Below are positions 17,435 through 26,542 of a stretch of 41,239 bases of DNA, in pieces. The stretch is from NCBI GenBank assembly GCA_029261235.1, contig JAJDBS010000009.1:1-41239 (forward strand). The letters run 5' to 3'. The notes below the pieces were generated by a model. It saw nothing but the letters and a program-made list of their open reading frames with translations, had not been told where the DNA came from and did not search any database. Made by a program: the position numbers and the translations under genes. The stretch's first letter is position 1. Each line of letters opens with the position of its first letter. The stretch is from Nitrospirales bacterium. Lineage in GTDB: Bacteria; Nitrospirota; Nitrospiria; Nitrospirales; UBA8639.

Positions 17435-18784
17435 CTAAATCACGCCATAGGCGAGCATGGCGTTGGCAACCTTAGTGAAGCCAGCAATGTTTGCTCCTTT
17501 GACATAATCAATGTACCCGTTTTCTGATCCGTGTTCGACGCATTTTTGATGAATGTCGATCATAATATCGCGTAGACGTTTGTCTAATTCTTCATTGGAC
17601 CATGACATCCGGATGCTGTTTTGAGTCATTTCTAGCCCCGAGACGGCCACCCCTCCAGCATTCGAGGCTTTCCCTGGTGAAAAAAGAATCTTGGCGTTTT
17701 GGAACGCCTGGATCGCTCCAATGGTTGTGGGCATATTGGCTCCTTCTGCCACTCCAATACAGCCGTTGTGTAGTAAAGCTTTGGCCTCTTGTTCGTTTAG
17801 TTCATTCTGCGTCGCGCATGGAAAGGCTAATTGGCAGGGTACGTTCCAAGGTCGTTGATCTTTGTGGAAATCAAGCTTGTAATGAGTGGCATATTCAGCA
17901 AGTGATTGTCGTTTGACGGTCTTGAGATCGATGATGAAATTGAGTTTTTCTTCGTTGATACCATCGGGATCATGAACGAATCCTGAAGAGTCAGACATCG
18001 TCATGACTTTGGCTCCTAATTGGATGAGTTTCAATGCGGCGTATTGCGCCACATTTCCAGCCCCCGAAATAGCACAGGATTTTCCTTGTAGATCGTCTGA
18101 CTGGTGTTTCAGGATTTCTTGCATGAAATAGATACATCCAAATCCTGTCGCTTCTTTCCGAATCTTGCTGCCTCCGAATTCCAGGCCTTTGCCTGTTAGG
18201 GCTCCAGTGAATTGATTCTTCAGGCGCTTGTATTGCCCGAACATATAACTGATTTCTCGTGCACCGACGCCAATATCGCCTGCAGGCACATCAATATTTT
18301 CTCCGATATGTTTGGAGAGTTCAGTCATAAATGCTTGGCAGAAACGCATGACCTCCCTGTCAGATTTACCTTTAGGATTAAAGTCTGCGCCCCCTTTGCC
18401 TGCGCCAATGGGAAGTGTTGTGAGGCTGTTTTTAAATATTTGCTCAAATCCTAAAAATTTGAGAATGCTTAAATTGACGGATGGATGAAATCTCAATCCT
18501 CCCTTGTAGGGACCGATGGCGTTATTGAATTGGACGCGATAGCCACGATTGACCCTGACATTTCCTTGATCATCCTCCCAGCATACCCGAAAAATAATGA
18601 TACGGTCTGGTTCGGTCATTCGCTCTAATATTTGAGCAGAATGGTATTTGGGGAACCTCATTATGTGGGGAATGAGATAGGTGGCCACTTCCTCAACGGC
18701 TTGATGAAATTCCGTTTCACCTGGGTTTCTTCGTTTTAATCCCGACATGAAATGTCCTAACGTTAATTCATTGGATTCAGGCAT
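17435..18784 (-). CDS. gdhA: NADP-type glutamate dehydrogenase
   Basis: Reductive amination of 2-oxoglutarate to glutamate, cytoplasmic hexamer. The 449-residue length is typical of the short NADP(H) form. The substrate-binding and catalytic lysines lie in GPYKGGLRFHPSVN (K94), IFKNSLTTLPIGAGKGGADF (K118, K130). The coenzyme fold has AISGAGNVAQYAA. It lies 79 bases after the aldehyde dehydrogenase on the same strand and is probably the third gene of that operon; the upstream SD (GGAGAA before the ATG) suits it. Cofactor preference for NADPH is inferred from the subfamily length and motifs. Confidence 0.95.
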   Translation of the reverse strand: MPESNELTLGHFMSGLKRRNPGETEFHQAVEEVATYLIPHIMRFPKYHSAQILERMTEPDRIIIFRVCWEDDQGNVRVNRGYRVQFNNAIGPYKGGLRFHPSVNLSILKFLGFEQIFKNSLTTLPIGAGKGGADFNPKGKSDREVMRFCQAFMTELSKHIGENIDVPAGDIGVGAREISYMFGQYKRLKNQFTGALTGKGLEFGGSKIRKEATGFGCIYFMQEILKHQSDDLQGKSCAISGAGNVAQYAALKLIQLGAKVMTMSDSSGFVHDPDGINEEKLNFIIDLKTVKRQSLAEYATHYKLDFHKDQRPWNVPCQLAFPCATQNELNEQEAKALLHNGCIGVAEGANMPTTIGAIQAFQNAKILFSPGKASNAGGVAVSGLEMTQNSIRMSWSNEELDKRLRDIMIDIHQKCVEHGSENGYIDYVKGANIAGFTKVANAMLAYGVI

Positions 18785-18863
18785 CTCTATTCTCCTTTAC
18801 CATTCTTAATTCGATTGACTGTACTTCTAACGCTGTCCGCACCAACTTGAATCTTTTTCGTGC

Positions 18864-20258
18864 TCAAATCAAATTCGATCGAAAGACCATCATTTTTTCT
18901 TCTGTCATTTCTAACATGGTCGGGACGATTCCTCCCACGCCAAGCCCAGAGGTTTTTCTCCCAGCAAAAGGCATCCAGTCCACTCGAAACGCGGTATGGT
19001 CGTTAATCATCACGGTGGCCGCATTGAGTCGTTTTGCGGTGTCCAATGCCACATCAACATCTTTCGTGAACACGGCTGCCTGGAAGGAGAAGGGGACTTG
19101 GTTGGCTCTTTGAATCGCCTCCATACGATCTTTGTAGGTATAGACATTGATGACAGGGCCAAATATTTCTTCTGTGGAAACTTTGGCGTCATCAGGAGGA
19201 TTGAGAATGACTGTGGGGGCATAACAGGAACTTGTGATCGATTTTCCTCCGGAGTGCAACATTCCACCCGCCGCCTGTGCTTCATCGACCCATTGAGAAA
19301 CCCTCTCCACTTCTCTTTCGAGAATAAGAGGCCCGACCTCAGTGGTTTCCTTGATTGGATCTCCTACGACCATGGCTTTTGCCAACTCACCTAATCCTGT
19401 CGTGACGGTGTGTACAATCGATTCGTGAACGAACAATCGTTGTACTGAGACACAGACTTGCCCCGCATGATAGAAGCCGCCTTTGGCCAGTAAGGGGAGT
19501 GCTTCTTCAAGATGTGCAGACGAGTCCATGATCACGGGGGCAGTACCCCCATGTTCTAAGATGCACCGAGTTCCTGGGGCTACCTTGGAGCGAAGATACC
19601 ATCCAACTTTGGCGGAACCGATAAACGACAAAAGGGCCACACGAGGATCAATCACCATCTTTTCAGCTAAGTCGCTTTCACAGAGGACCACGTGACACCA
19701 TTCTTTGGGAAGTCCAGCCTCATACAAACACTGGATGAGATTGAGACATGAGAGAGGCGTCGTCATTGCGGGCTTCACAATGACGGGGCACCCCACTGCA
19801 ATAGCCGGTATGACTTGATGCACAATGAGATTAAAAGGGTGGTTGAATGCACTGATTGCGACAACAGGTCCAATGGGTTCTCGGATGGTCATGGCCAGTC
19901 TATTCTTTGAGGCCGCATTGATATTCATAGGAATTTCACGGCCAACCATTTGGTTGATCGATCGTGCGGCTTCCCGTATGCCTTGGACAGCTCGCTCGAG
20001 CTCGACTCTGGAATCGAGAAGAGGCTTGCCACCCTCTTCTGCAGCCTGCATCGCAAATATTTCTGTTTTGGCCTCAACAAGAGTGGCTGTTCGTTCGAGA
20101 ATTTCAATTCGTTCGGGAGCCGGGATTGCTTCATCATAGCGATGAGCTAAACGGTCAACTGTTGCAATGGCTTGTTCGACCTCCGCGACTGTTGTGTATG
20201 CAAGGTCGGATATGATGTGGCCGTCGTATGGGGATAGCACTTTGAGTCTATCTGTCAT
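18864..20258 (-). CDS. NAD(P)-dependent aldehyde dehydrogenase
   Basis: A 464-residue ALDH-superfamily enzyme oxidising an aldehyde to the acid. The active-site set is complete: Asn in SAFNHPFNL (139), general base Glu in LEHGGTAP (235) and nucleophile Cys in YHAGQVCVSVQR (269), with EIFGPVINVY near the C-terminus. The CVSVQRLFV form is typical of the lactaldehyde/phosphonoacetaldehyde-like branch rather than betaine-aldehyde types. No signal peptide. It is 27 bases downstream of the ThDP-enzyme gene and 79 upstream of gdhA. The natural substrate is unknown. A product of the ThDP enzyme upstream is possible. Confidence 0.88.
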   Translation of the reverse strand: MTDRLKVLSPYDGHIISDLAYTTVAEVEQAIATVDRLAHRYDEAIPAPERIEILERTATLVEAKTEIFAMQAAEEGGKPLLDSRVELERAVQGIREAARSINQMVGREIPMNINAASKNRLAMTIREPIGPVVAISAFNHPFNLIVHQVIPAIAVGCPVIVKPAMTTPLSCLNLIQCLYEAGLPKEWCHVVLCESDLAEKMVIDPRVALLSFIGSAKVGWYLRSKVAPGTRCILEHGGTAPVIMDSSAHLEEALPLLAKGGFYHAGQVCVSVQRLFVHESIVHTVTTGLGELAKAMVVGDPIKETTEVGPLILEREVERVSQWVDEAQAAGGMLHSGGKSITSSCYAPTVILNPPDDAKVSTEEIFGPVINVYTYKDRMEAIQRANQVPFSFQAAVFTKDVDVALDTAKRLNAATVMINDHTAFRVDWMPFAGRKTSGLGVGGIVPTMLEMTEEKMMVFRSNLI

Positions 20259-20285
20259 TGCCTGCTCCGTCTTGTTAGAAGGACG

Positions 20286-21926
20286 TTACAAAATACAAGT
20301 TTTGGCATTGAGTTCTGCAATCAAAACTTGTTCGTTTTCGGAATAATCCACGGGTACTTCTATAAGGTGTACTCCCTGTGAATCTAAGCATGACTGTAGT
20401 ATTGCCCCCAATTGATCAGCTTGCTTCACACGATGCCCCTCGGCACCATAGGCTTGGGCGTATTTCACGAAATCTGGATTGCCGTAATCCAAGCCGAAGT
20501 CCTTGAAGCCCATGCCGGCTTGTTTCCACTTGATCATGCCATAGGCATTGTCTCGTAAAATTAGGACGACGAGATTGAGGTTCAAGCGCACAGCCGTCTC
20601 CATCTCCTGAGAATTCATCATGAACCCTCCGTCGCCGCAGATCGCCAGAACTTTTCTCTCGGGATAAACCATCTTTGCTCCCATGGCGGAAGGAAACCCG
20701 GCCCCCATGGTTGCCAGCGCGTTATCTAATAACACCGTATTTGCAGAATAGGCCTTGTAATTCCTGGCGAACCAGATCTTGTACACTCCATTATCCAAGG
20801 CAATGATGCCATCCTCTGGCATGTGTTGACGGACTTGCGAAACCAAGAATTGCGGGATGATCGGGAACTTGGCGTCTTGACTCTTGTCTTCTACATGCAC
20901 GTCAATTTGATGTTTTACTCGCTGAAAATAATCAAAGTCCCAATTTCCCTGCGGTTCAAGTTTTTCAACGATTTGTTCAATACTTGACGCGATATCACCA
21001 ACGATTTCCAAGTGAGGAAAATAGACTTCGTCGACTTGAGCAAAAAAGTGATTAATGTGGATGACCTTTGATCTGCCTTTTTCCATAAAAAACGGGGGTT
21101 TCTCAATCACATCATGTCCAATATTAATAATCAGATCGGCTCGATCAACAGCACAATGCAGATAATCCTTCGTAGACAGGGCCGCAGTCCCAAGAAAGCC
21201 GGGTTGTCTTTCATCGACGACACCCTTCCCCATTTGCGTGTTGAAAAAATACATCCCTGTTTTTTTAATGAGTTCGCTTAACGCTTGAGACGTCCGGTTT
21301 CGGTTCGCGCCTGCTCCTATGAGCAGGAGCGGTCTCTTTGCTGCACGAATCATGTCGAGAGCTTGCTCAATCGTTTCAATGTTAGGGCTGGGTCGTCTTG
21401 TGGACATCACCTCATATGGCACTGACGAACATTCTTCAGCAGCGATATCCTCGGGTAATTCGATATGCACAGCACCGGGACGTTCTTCTTGGGCCAGGCG
21501 TACTGCTTCTCGAACGATGACGGGGATGCTATTCCCGTGCACGACTTGTTTGGCGAATTTGGTGATTGGGCGCATCATCTCTACGACATCGATGATTTGA
21601 AAGCGTCCTTGTTTGCTCTTTTTTATAGGTTTTTGTCCGGTGATCATCAGAAGAGGCATTGCGCCTAACTGTGCATACGCCCCCGCTGTGAATAAATTTG
21701 TGGCTCCGGGACCCAGCGTGGCTAAACACACGCCAACTTTCCCAGTTAAGCGGCCATATGTGGCCGCCATAAATCCTGCTGCTTGTTCATGGCGCGTCAG
21801 GATTAATCTGATTGTTGATGGTCTGAGGGACTCAAGGAAGTCGAGATTCTCCTCCCCCGGGACGCCGAAAATATATTCGACGCCTTCTTGTTCTAAGGAT
21901 CGGACAAACAGATCAGATGCTTTCAT
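20286..21926 (-). CDS. Acetolactate synthase-like ThDP enzyme (large subunit)
   Basis: A 546-residue ThDP enzyme. The N-terminal domain carries the catalytic Glu in TRHEQAAGF (Glu 47). The ThDP/Mg motif reads CGDGGFMMNSQEMETA with RDNAYGM at the expected distance. Closeness to catabolic acetolactate synthase (AlsS type) shows in IPVDYSENE-like C-terminal sequence (EVPVDYSENEQVL). The frame is open upstream to 22025, but ATG 21926 has a GGAGGG ribosome site 7-8 bases before it and gives the normal N-terminus, so I chose it. No regulatory subunit and no acetolactate decarboxylase gene is adjacent. The pairing with an aldehyde dehydrogenase suggests decarboxylation or carboligation of another 2-oxoacid as an alternative. 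Confidence 0.85.
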   Translation of the reverse strand: MKASDLFVRSLEQEGVEYIFGVPGEENLDFLESLRPSTIRLILTRHEQAAGFMAATYGRLTGKVGVCLATLGPGATNLFTAGAYAQLGAMPLLMITGQKPIKKSKQGRFQIIDVVEMMRPITKFAKQVVHGNSIPVIVREAVRLAQEERPGAVHIELPEDIAAEECSSVPYEVMSTRRPSPNIETIEQALDMIRAAKRPLLLIGAGANRNRTSQALSELIKKTGMYFFNTQMGKGVVDERQPGFLGTAALSTKDYLHCAVDRADLIINIGHDVIEKPPFFMEKGRSKVIHINHFFAQVDEVYFPHLEIVGDIASSIEQIVEKLEPQGNWDFDYFQRVKHQIDVHVEDKSQDAKFPIIPQFLVSQVRQHMPEDGIIALDNGVYKIWFARNYKAYSANTVLLDNALATMGAGFPSAMGAKMVYPERKVLAICGDGGFMMNSQEMETAVRLNLNLVVLILRDNAYGMIKWKQAGMGFKDFGLDYGNPDFVKYAQAYGAEGHRVKQADQLGAILQSCLDSQGVHLIEVPVDYSENEQVLIAELNAKTCIL

Positions 21927-22489
21927 GCAAACCCTCCAGATATGTCTACAATGCTCGTTCAAAACTGACGACGTGCAACTGTCGTATAGTCGCCATCTCT
22001 TCATAATTGTTACAGGAATTTTCATCAGCGCTCATAATGTTACAGACGCTTTTGTCGGAACGCATTGCAATCATTCTGCTCTTTTTCTTATCAGGGGTGC
22101 CCACGGACCCAATAATTAAGTAACGGTGTATGTTATGAGGGGAAATACATTCGAGTGCCAAAACTCAAATTATGTGTGCAGTCCTGACTACGTATGTGTT
22201 GGATCAACCAAAGTCCAAGCAGTAGTTTTTTGTCCGAGTGCCAATTGACTCATCAAAATTTCAGACGCTGTATTTTAATCTCTTGCTGCGATTTTCTCTG
22301 GTCTGTATGATCCTCATCGGAAGTGTTTGAACATGAGTACCAAAAATAGAGGCGAGGAAGTGATGGTTGTATGAATGTTCCATGTAACCTTCGCCTCATG
22401 TGTCCTCACGCGTTTTCTTGTTTACTCATGAAAGATAAGTCGTAGAACGTCACCTCTATAATTTTCAGACTCAAGTAATCTCCAGTTAT
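21927..22489. promoter_or_regulatory. Divergent control region between the ThDP operon and the transporter
   Basis: About 560 bases with no supportable gene. Two similar short palindromic sites are present: CGAGTGCCAAAACTC at 22152-22166 and CGAGTGCCAATTGACTC at 22235-22251, each GAGT-N6/8-ACTC. They lie in the same orientation 83 bases apart and could bind one regulator. A match to the -24 part of a sigma54 promoter (TTTTGGCAC, minus strand near 22160) lacks a -12 partner. I could not place a confident promoter for either side. Confidence 0.35.
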
Positions 22490-25258
22490 ATGCCACGTCT
22501 TCTTTCATCCGTCGTAGATATTCGCAAAGGTGAGGGCCTTCTTGTCACCTTTATGTTTGCCTACTATTACCTGATTCTTATCACCTATTATTTCCTTAAA
22601 CCTGTGAGGGACAGTCTCTTTTTGGTCAGCCTCGGGCCAGAGCAACTCCCCTTAGTCTTCATACTGATTGCGCTCGTCGTCGCACCCATCACGACCTTCT
22701 ATTCACGAGCCGCCCGTTCGTTTTCATTGACTCAGGTGATGAACGTCACCATCGCTGTGCTCATCGGCAATCTCCTCCTCCTTCGATGGCTGATCCAATT
22801 AGATCAAGCATGGGTCTTTTTTGTTCTATATATTTGGGTCAGCATCTACGCGGTTTTAGGCACGACGCAGTTTTGGCTTTTAGCCAATACTCTTTTCAAT
22901 GCTGCTCAAGCCAAACGAGTCTTTTGGTTTCTCAATCTAGGGGGAATTCTTGGGGCCATGACGGGAGGAGAGGTGACCAGTCTTATTATTCGGCACCTTG
23001 GAGTTCAAACGGAGAATCTGCTGTACGTCTGTATGGGGTTGCTTGGCTGTTGTCTCTTGTTTCTCAATGTGATCGCGATGCTCAAGAAGAAAGAGGAGGG
23101 AGTTCTCAAGCCTCGTGTCCCTCAAGAAGATTCAGCCTCAGAGACGTTTGGCAATATGATTGGCACGATTCGCGACTCGAAGCAATTGACATATATGGTC
23201 GGGATTCTCTCTATAGGAATGGTCTTGGCCACCTTCGTTGATTTTCAATTCAAAACGGTATCAGTTGAAGCCTTTCCAGAAAAAGAGGATCTCACTGCTT
23301 TCCTCGGGACATTCTATAGCCGTCTGAGCGTGGTATCCCTTGTCATTCAATCGTTTTTCACGTATCGAATTTTGCGGATGTTCGGCGTTGGTGGCGCAAT
23401 CGGTTTTCTTCCAGCAGGCTTACTTCTTGGATCAATTGGGATGGTGATGATGCCTGGCCTGTGGATGGGTGTTCTCTTACGTGGGGCTGAAGGTAGTTTT
23501 CGATATTCAATCGATAAAACTGCTGGGGAGCTCCTCTACCTGCCACTTCCTTTAGCGGTAAAAAAGCGAATCAAAGTCTTCATCGATATGTTTTTAGATA
23601 GACTCTTTCGGGGGCTGGGTGGCGGACTGTTATTGCTTTTTACCATGGTACTTGAACTCTCTGTCAGGCAAATCAGTTTCGTGGCTCTCCCTTTGCTTAT
23701 CGTATGGGTATTTTTGGTGTTTGGCGTTCGTAAGGAATATGTGAGTGCATTCAGGAAAGCCCTCGAACGAAGAGATATTGATCCCAATGAACTAAAATTG
23801 GACATCACAGAGGCTGCGACGGTTCAGACGCTTGTGGCCGCACTCAACAGTCCCAATGAACGATTGTTGGTTCATGCTTTGGATTTGCTTGTGTCAGTTG
23901 AGCATGCCGACCTTGTTCAAGCCGTTCAGCCATTATTGCGACATACATCGAGCGAAGTCCGTCAAAAAGCCGTGCGACTGCTTAAAGCCCAAGACCCCAG
24001 ATCGTTAACATCAGAAATTGAAAGGCTCATTGTTGATAGTGACTCGGAGGTGAGACGCGAAGCCGTCTCACTTCTGTTGGAAAGGGACAAAGGGCTCAAT
24101 CTTGTGCGAGTTCAAGAATATCTGAATCACTCAGATTTGAGGGTGCAAGCAGCAGCCGTTCAATCTATTGCGGAATCGGGTTCACTCGAGCAGCAAGGAT
24201 TAATTAGCAGTGAGATCATTGAGCGACTGTTCGCCTGGAACGGAGAGAACGCGGAGGTCATTCGAGCTCAGGTCTTGAATGCACTGGGGATCCTTCATGA
24301 GCCAGCCTTTTGTCATTTTCTTCTTGAACACAGGGAAGATGCGTCTCCTCGTGTCGTGCAAGAGGTCATTCGCAGTGCAGGACGTATTCGGGATCGGCAG
24401 TTCATCACGTGGTTAGTAGGAAAGCTTGCCAGTACTCAATACCGTGCTGAGGCTCGCCAATCGTTGACGGCCTTTAATCCGAACATTCTTGGCACACTCT
24501 ACGATAATCTGACGGACGAGACTGTGGATCTCTCCGTTCGCATGAATATCCCGAGGGTGTTTTCCGCGATTCCATCCCAAGATTCGGTGAATGTGCTGAT
24601 GCGGAGTCGAGAAGAACTCAATCCTCTCTTGAGATATCATGTGATGAAGGCATTGAATAAGCTCCGTGCGAATCATCCTGATTTGCAATTCAATCAACAA
24701 CAAGTTGATACGTGGTTGATTGAAGAAACACAGTCCTATTACGAACACCTTCACATTCTTCACCTATATCGAGAGATTCATGAAGGTCCAGCAACAGATC
24801 TATTGAAGAAAGCCTTGCAAGAAAAGATGAACCAGAATATAGAATTGATGTTTAGATTGTTGGGTCTGTTGTATCCCCCTAAGGATATGTTTAGCGCCTA
24901 TGATGCTTTTGTCAGCCCTCAGAAGACTATGCGTGCAAGTGCTATTGAATTTCTGGATAGTGTCTTGAGAAAAGATTCAAAGCGATATCTCCTTCCAATC
25001 ATGGATGGTGTCTCTCAAGAACAGACCATGCAAACTGGGCAGCAGTTGTTTGGGATACGGATTGAAAAACGAGGAGAAGCGATCAAAGTGCTAGTAAGTG
25101 GTCGCGACCCTTGGCTCAAGACATGCGCAATTTTCACCGTATCAGAATTTCAGACTGAAGAAATCCTGAATTTAGTACGTGGGTGTAAAGAGGACCATGA
25201 TTCTGGTGTTCGTGAAACAGCCCATCTGGTCTTGCGCGAGGCGGATCAGGGGATATAG
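22490..25258 (+). CDS. Nucleotide-transporter-like (TlcA/NTT-type) membrane protein with HEAT repeats
   Basis: A 922-residue two-part protein. Residues about 15-415 hold ten to twelve membrane helices of MFS-like type, starting with the stretch YYLILITYYFLKPVRDSLFL, which resembles ADP/ATP translocase (NTT/TlcA) family proteins. Residues about 430-920 are soluble helical repeats of HEAT/Armadillo type (for example RLLVHALDLLVSVEHADLV, then TSSEVRQKAVRLLKAQ, DSEVRREAVSLLLE, DLRVQAAAVQSIAE). Family members of this fused form occur in free-living bacteria, where nucleotide exchange is unproven. The start has no evident ribosome site. It is divergent from the ThDP operon. Substrate unknown; the repeats probably bind a partner protein. 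Confidence 0.82.
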   Translation: MPRLLSSVVDIRKGEGLLVTFMFAYYYLILITYYFLKPVRDSLFLVSLGPEQLPLVFILIALVVAPITTFYSRAARSFSLTQVMNVTIAVLIGNLLLLRWLIQLDQAWVFFVLYIWVSIYAVLGTTQFWLLANTLFNAAQAKRVFWFLNLGGILGAMTGGEVTSLIIRHLGVQTENLLYVCMGLLGCCLLFLNVIAMLKKKEEGVLKPRVPQEDSASETFGNMIGTIRDSKQLTYMVGILSIGMVLATFVDFQFKTVSVEAFPEKEDLTAFLGTFYSRLSVVSLVIQSFFTYRILRMFGVGGAIGFLPAGLLLGSIGMVMMPGLWMGVLLRGAEGSFRYSIDKTAGELLYLPLPLAVKKRIKVFIDMFLDRLFRGLGGGLLLLFTMVLELSVRQISFVALPLLIVWVFLVFGVRKEYVSAFRKALERRDIDPNELKLDITEAATVQTLVAALNSPNERLLVHALDLLVSVEHADLVQAVQPLLRHTSSEVRQKAVRLLKAQDPRSLTSEIERLIVDSDSEVRREAVSLLLERDKGLNLVRVQEYLNHSDLRVQAAAVQSIAESGSLEQQGLISSEIIERLFAWNGENAEVIRAQVLNALGILHEPAFCHFLLEHREDASPRVVQEVIRSAGRIRDRQFITWLVGKLASTQYRAEARQSLTAFNPNILGTLYDNLTDETVDLSVRMNIPRVFSAIPSQDSVNVLMRSREELNPLLRYHVMKALNKLRANHPDLQFNQQQVDTWLIEETQSYYEHLHILHLYREIHEGPATDLLKKALQEKMNQNIELMFRLLGLLYPPKDMFSAYDAFVSPQKTMRASAIEFLDSVLRKDSKRYLLPIMDGVSQEQTMQTGQQLFGIRIEKRGEAIKVLVSGRDPWLKTCAIFTVSEFQTEEILNLVRGCKEDHDSGVRETAHLVLREADQGI

Positions 25259-25306
25259 CCCGTTAGGCAGCGGCAGAAGGGCAGGGTAGGACACAATGTT
25301 CAAAAC

Positions 25307-25560
25307 TGCAAACGCCCTATTGATCTCCTGGTTGAGTGTATTGAGTTCTTCGTGTGCTTTTGTAATTTCCTGTATTTTTACTTGTATTTTTTCAGTAATT
25401 CCATTTTTCCAGACCGTTCGGAGCAATCATCTGCAGGTCCTGGTTCCCCCAAAGTTTCTCAGTATATTGGAAGGCCCGAACCTGGCGCTTTCATCAATCG
25501 ATGGATTGGGCAAAGATTGCATGTTGCTGGCGCTCTTGATAATTCGTTGAGGTTTCCGCG
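25307..25560 (-). pseudogene. Broken duplicate of the response-regulator 3' end
   Basis: The minus strand matches the last part of the response regulator at 26543-27028. QVRAFQYTEKLWGNQDLQ corresponds to QVGLFQYIEKPWDNEDLH, then PNGLEKWNY followed by an in-frame TGA. A shifted frame resumes KIQVKIQEITKAHEELNTLN, matching KLQIKVQEITKAHAELNTLN. The phosphorylatable half of the receiver domain is absent. The two copies are separated by two small ORFs. It is a truncated, frameshifted tandem duplicate. Confidence 0.8.
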
Positions 25561-25881
25561 TCGCGAAGGGTGTGGGGAATTTATTTTCTTAATTGCGGTC
25601 CTCCTCAGGTTGAGCAACTCGTAACCTAGAGCTGGTCAGTATTAGGGGGTATCCAAAGGGATTGCAATGCCCCGAAGGTTACAATTTGAGTAATCTCTTA
25701 TCGTAGGACGCTAGCCTTGGTCTATGACTACGAGAATATGCTGCCTGAGCTTGTCCCGGAAATGGCAATGTGAGAGTTGTAAGAGTTAGCCCTGTGAATC
25801 GGATTGATAGGCTTGGCGTTTATGTATCTATACGAGTGCCATGTTGATGAATTTGTATGTGTAATCTAACCGCATCCTCGT
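25561..25881. other. Intergenic stretch without recognisable content
   Basis: About 320 bases between the response-regulator remnant and a small zinc-ribbon gene. I saw no gene, RNA or strong hairpin in it. Confidence 0.5.
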
Positions 25882-26067
25882 TTAGATCGAAGATGGGAGA
25901 AGGACTACTTTTTTATCAAGGTTTTGATAGTATTCAAGACATTTTTCACAAGAGCCATCGCTACTAGCCCAATTGGGATTCATTTGTTGGATTAACTTTA
26001 GCGTGGCTTTTTCAGCAATATGAGCGACTGACTCAACTGAGTTTCCACAAAGATGGCATTTAGTCAT
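25882..26067 (-). CDS. Small zinc-ribbon-like protein (61 aa)
   Basis: A 61-residue protein with two CxxC pairs, Cys4/Cys7 (KCHLCGN) and Cys40/Cys43 (SCEKCLEYY), separated by a helical segment. This is the usual spacing of a small treble-clef or zinc-ribbon protein. A good ribosome site (AAAGGAG, about 8 bases before the ATG) supports translation. The family is not known to me. It lies alone upstream of the response-regulator remnant on the same strand. Confidence 0.7.
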   Translation of the reverse strand: MTKCHLCGNSVESVAHIAEKATLKLIQQMNPNWASSDGSCEKCLEYYQNLDKKVVLLPSSI

Positions 26068-26217
26068 TCCACTATCTCCTTTTTTCTTATTTGTAAGATT
26101 ATTCTAGATAGGAGAAATCCATATTTTTTAGATATTTTTCGCTTGTCGTGATTCTTGATGTTTTCTTGTGTTTCTAAAATTTTTCCCCTTACCTCAGCTT
26201 AATCTCATGAAAAGTCT

Positions 26218-26418
26218 ATGAAGGAGCCAAAATGTTTCAAACGATTAATCTTTAACGAAGACAAGGTATATTTTGGATGCACTCAAGTGCGTGACGGGAT
26301 GATAGAAGGTCGGAGTCGTGCTTTCATGTCTGCAGAGTCTTTTTTGTCTTACATGCAGCTCTGGGAGAGGAATGAACCTCGTTTTGACGTAATAGAGCTT
26401 TTCGAGAATGAATGGTAA
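26218..26418 (+). CDS. Small hypothetical protein (66 aa)
   Basis: A 66-residue frame (starts MKEPKCFKRLIFNEDKVYFG) with normal amino-acid composition, a mixed beta then helix pattern and no motif that I recognise. The ribosome site is weak. It is divergent from the small zinc-ribbon gene, with a 150-base AT-rich gap between. The protein-like pattern makes it more likely real than not. Confidence 0.5.
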   Translation: MKEPKCFKRLIFNEDKVYFGCTQVRDGMIEGRSRAFMSAESFLSYMQLWERNEPRFDVIELFENEW

Positions 26419-26542
26419 TTATTTATGTATGCGGTCTGTCAGGTGAAAATGACCGACTGCCCATTTGGGAGATAATGGAACCATATTGACCATACTTCAA
26501 TACCTATAGTACTGCCGTGGGGTATAGAAATATGATATGAGG

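Noticed and set aside
21927-22025. 33-residue N-terminal extension of the acetolactate-synthase-like protein
   Set aside because: ATG 21926 has a strong ribosome site and begins the normal family N-terminus; the extension has no support.
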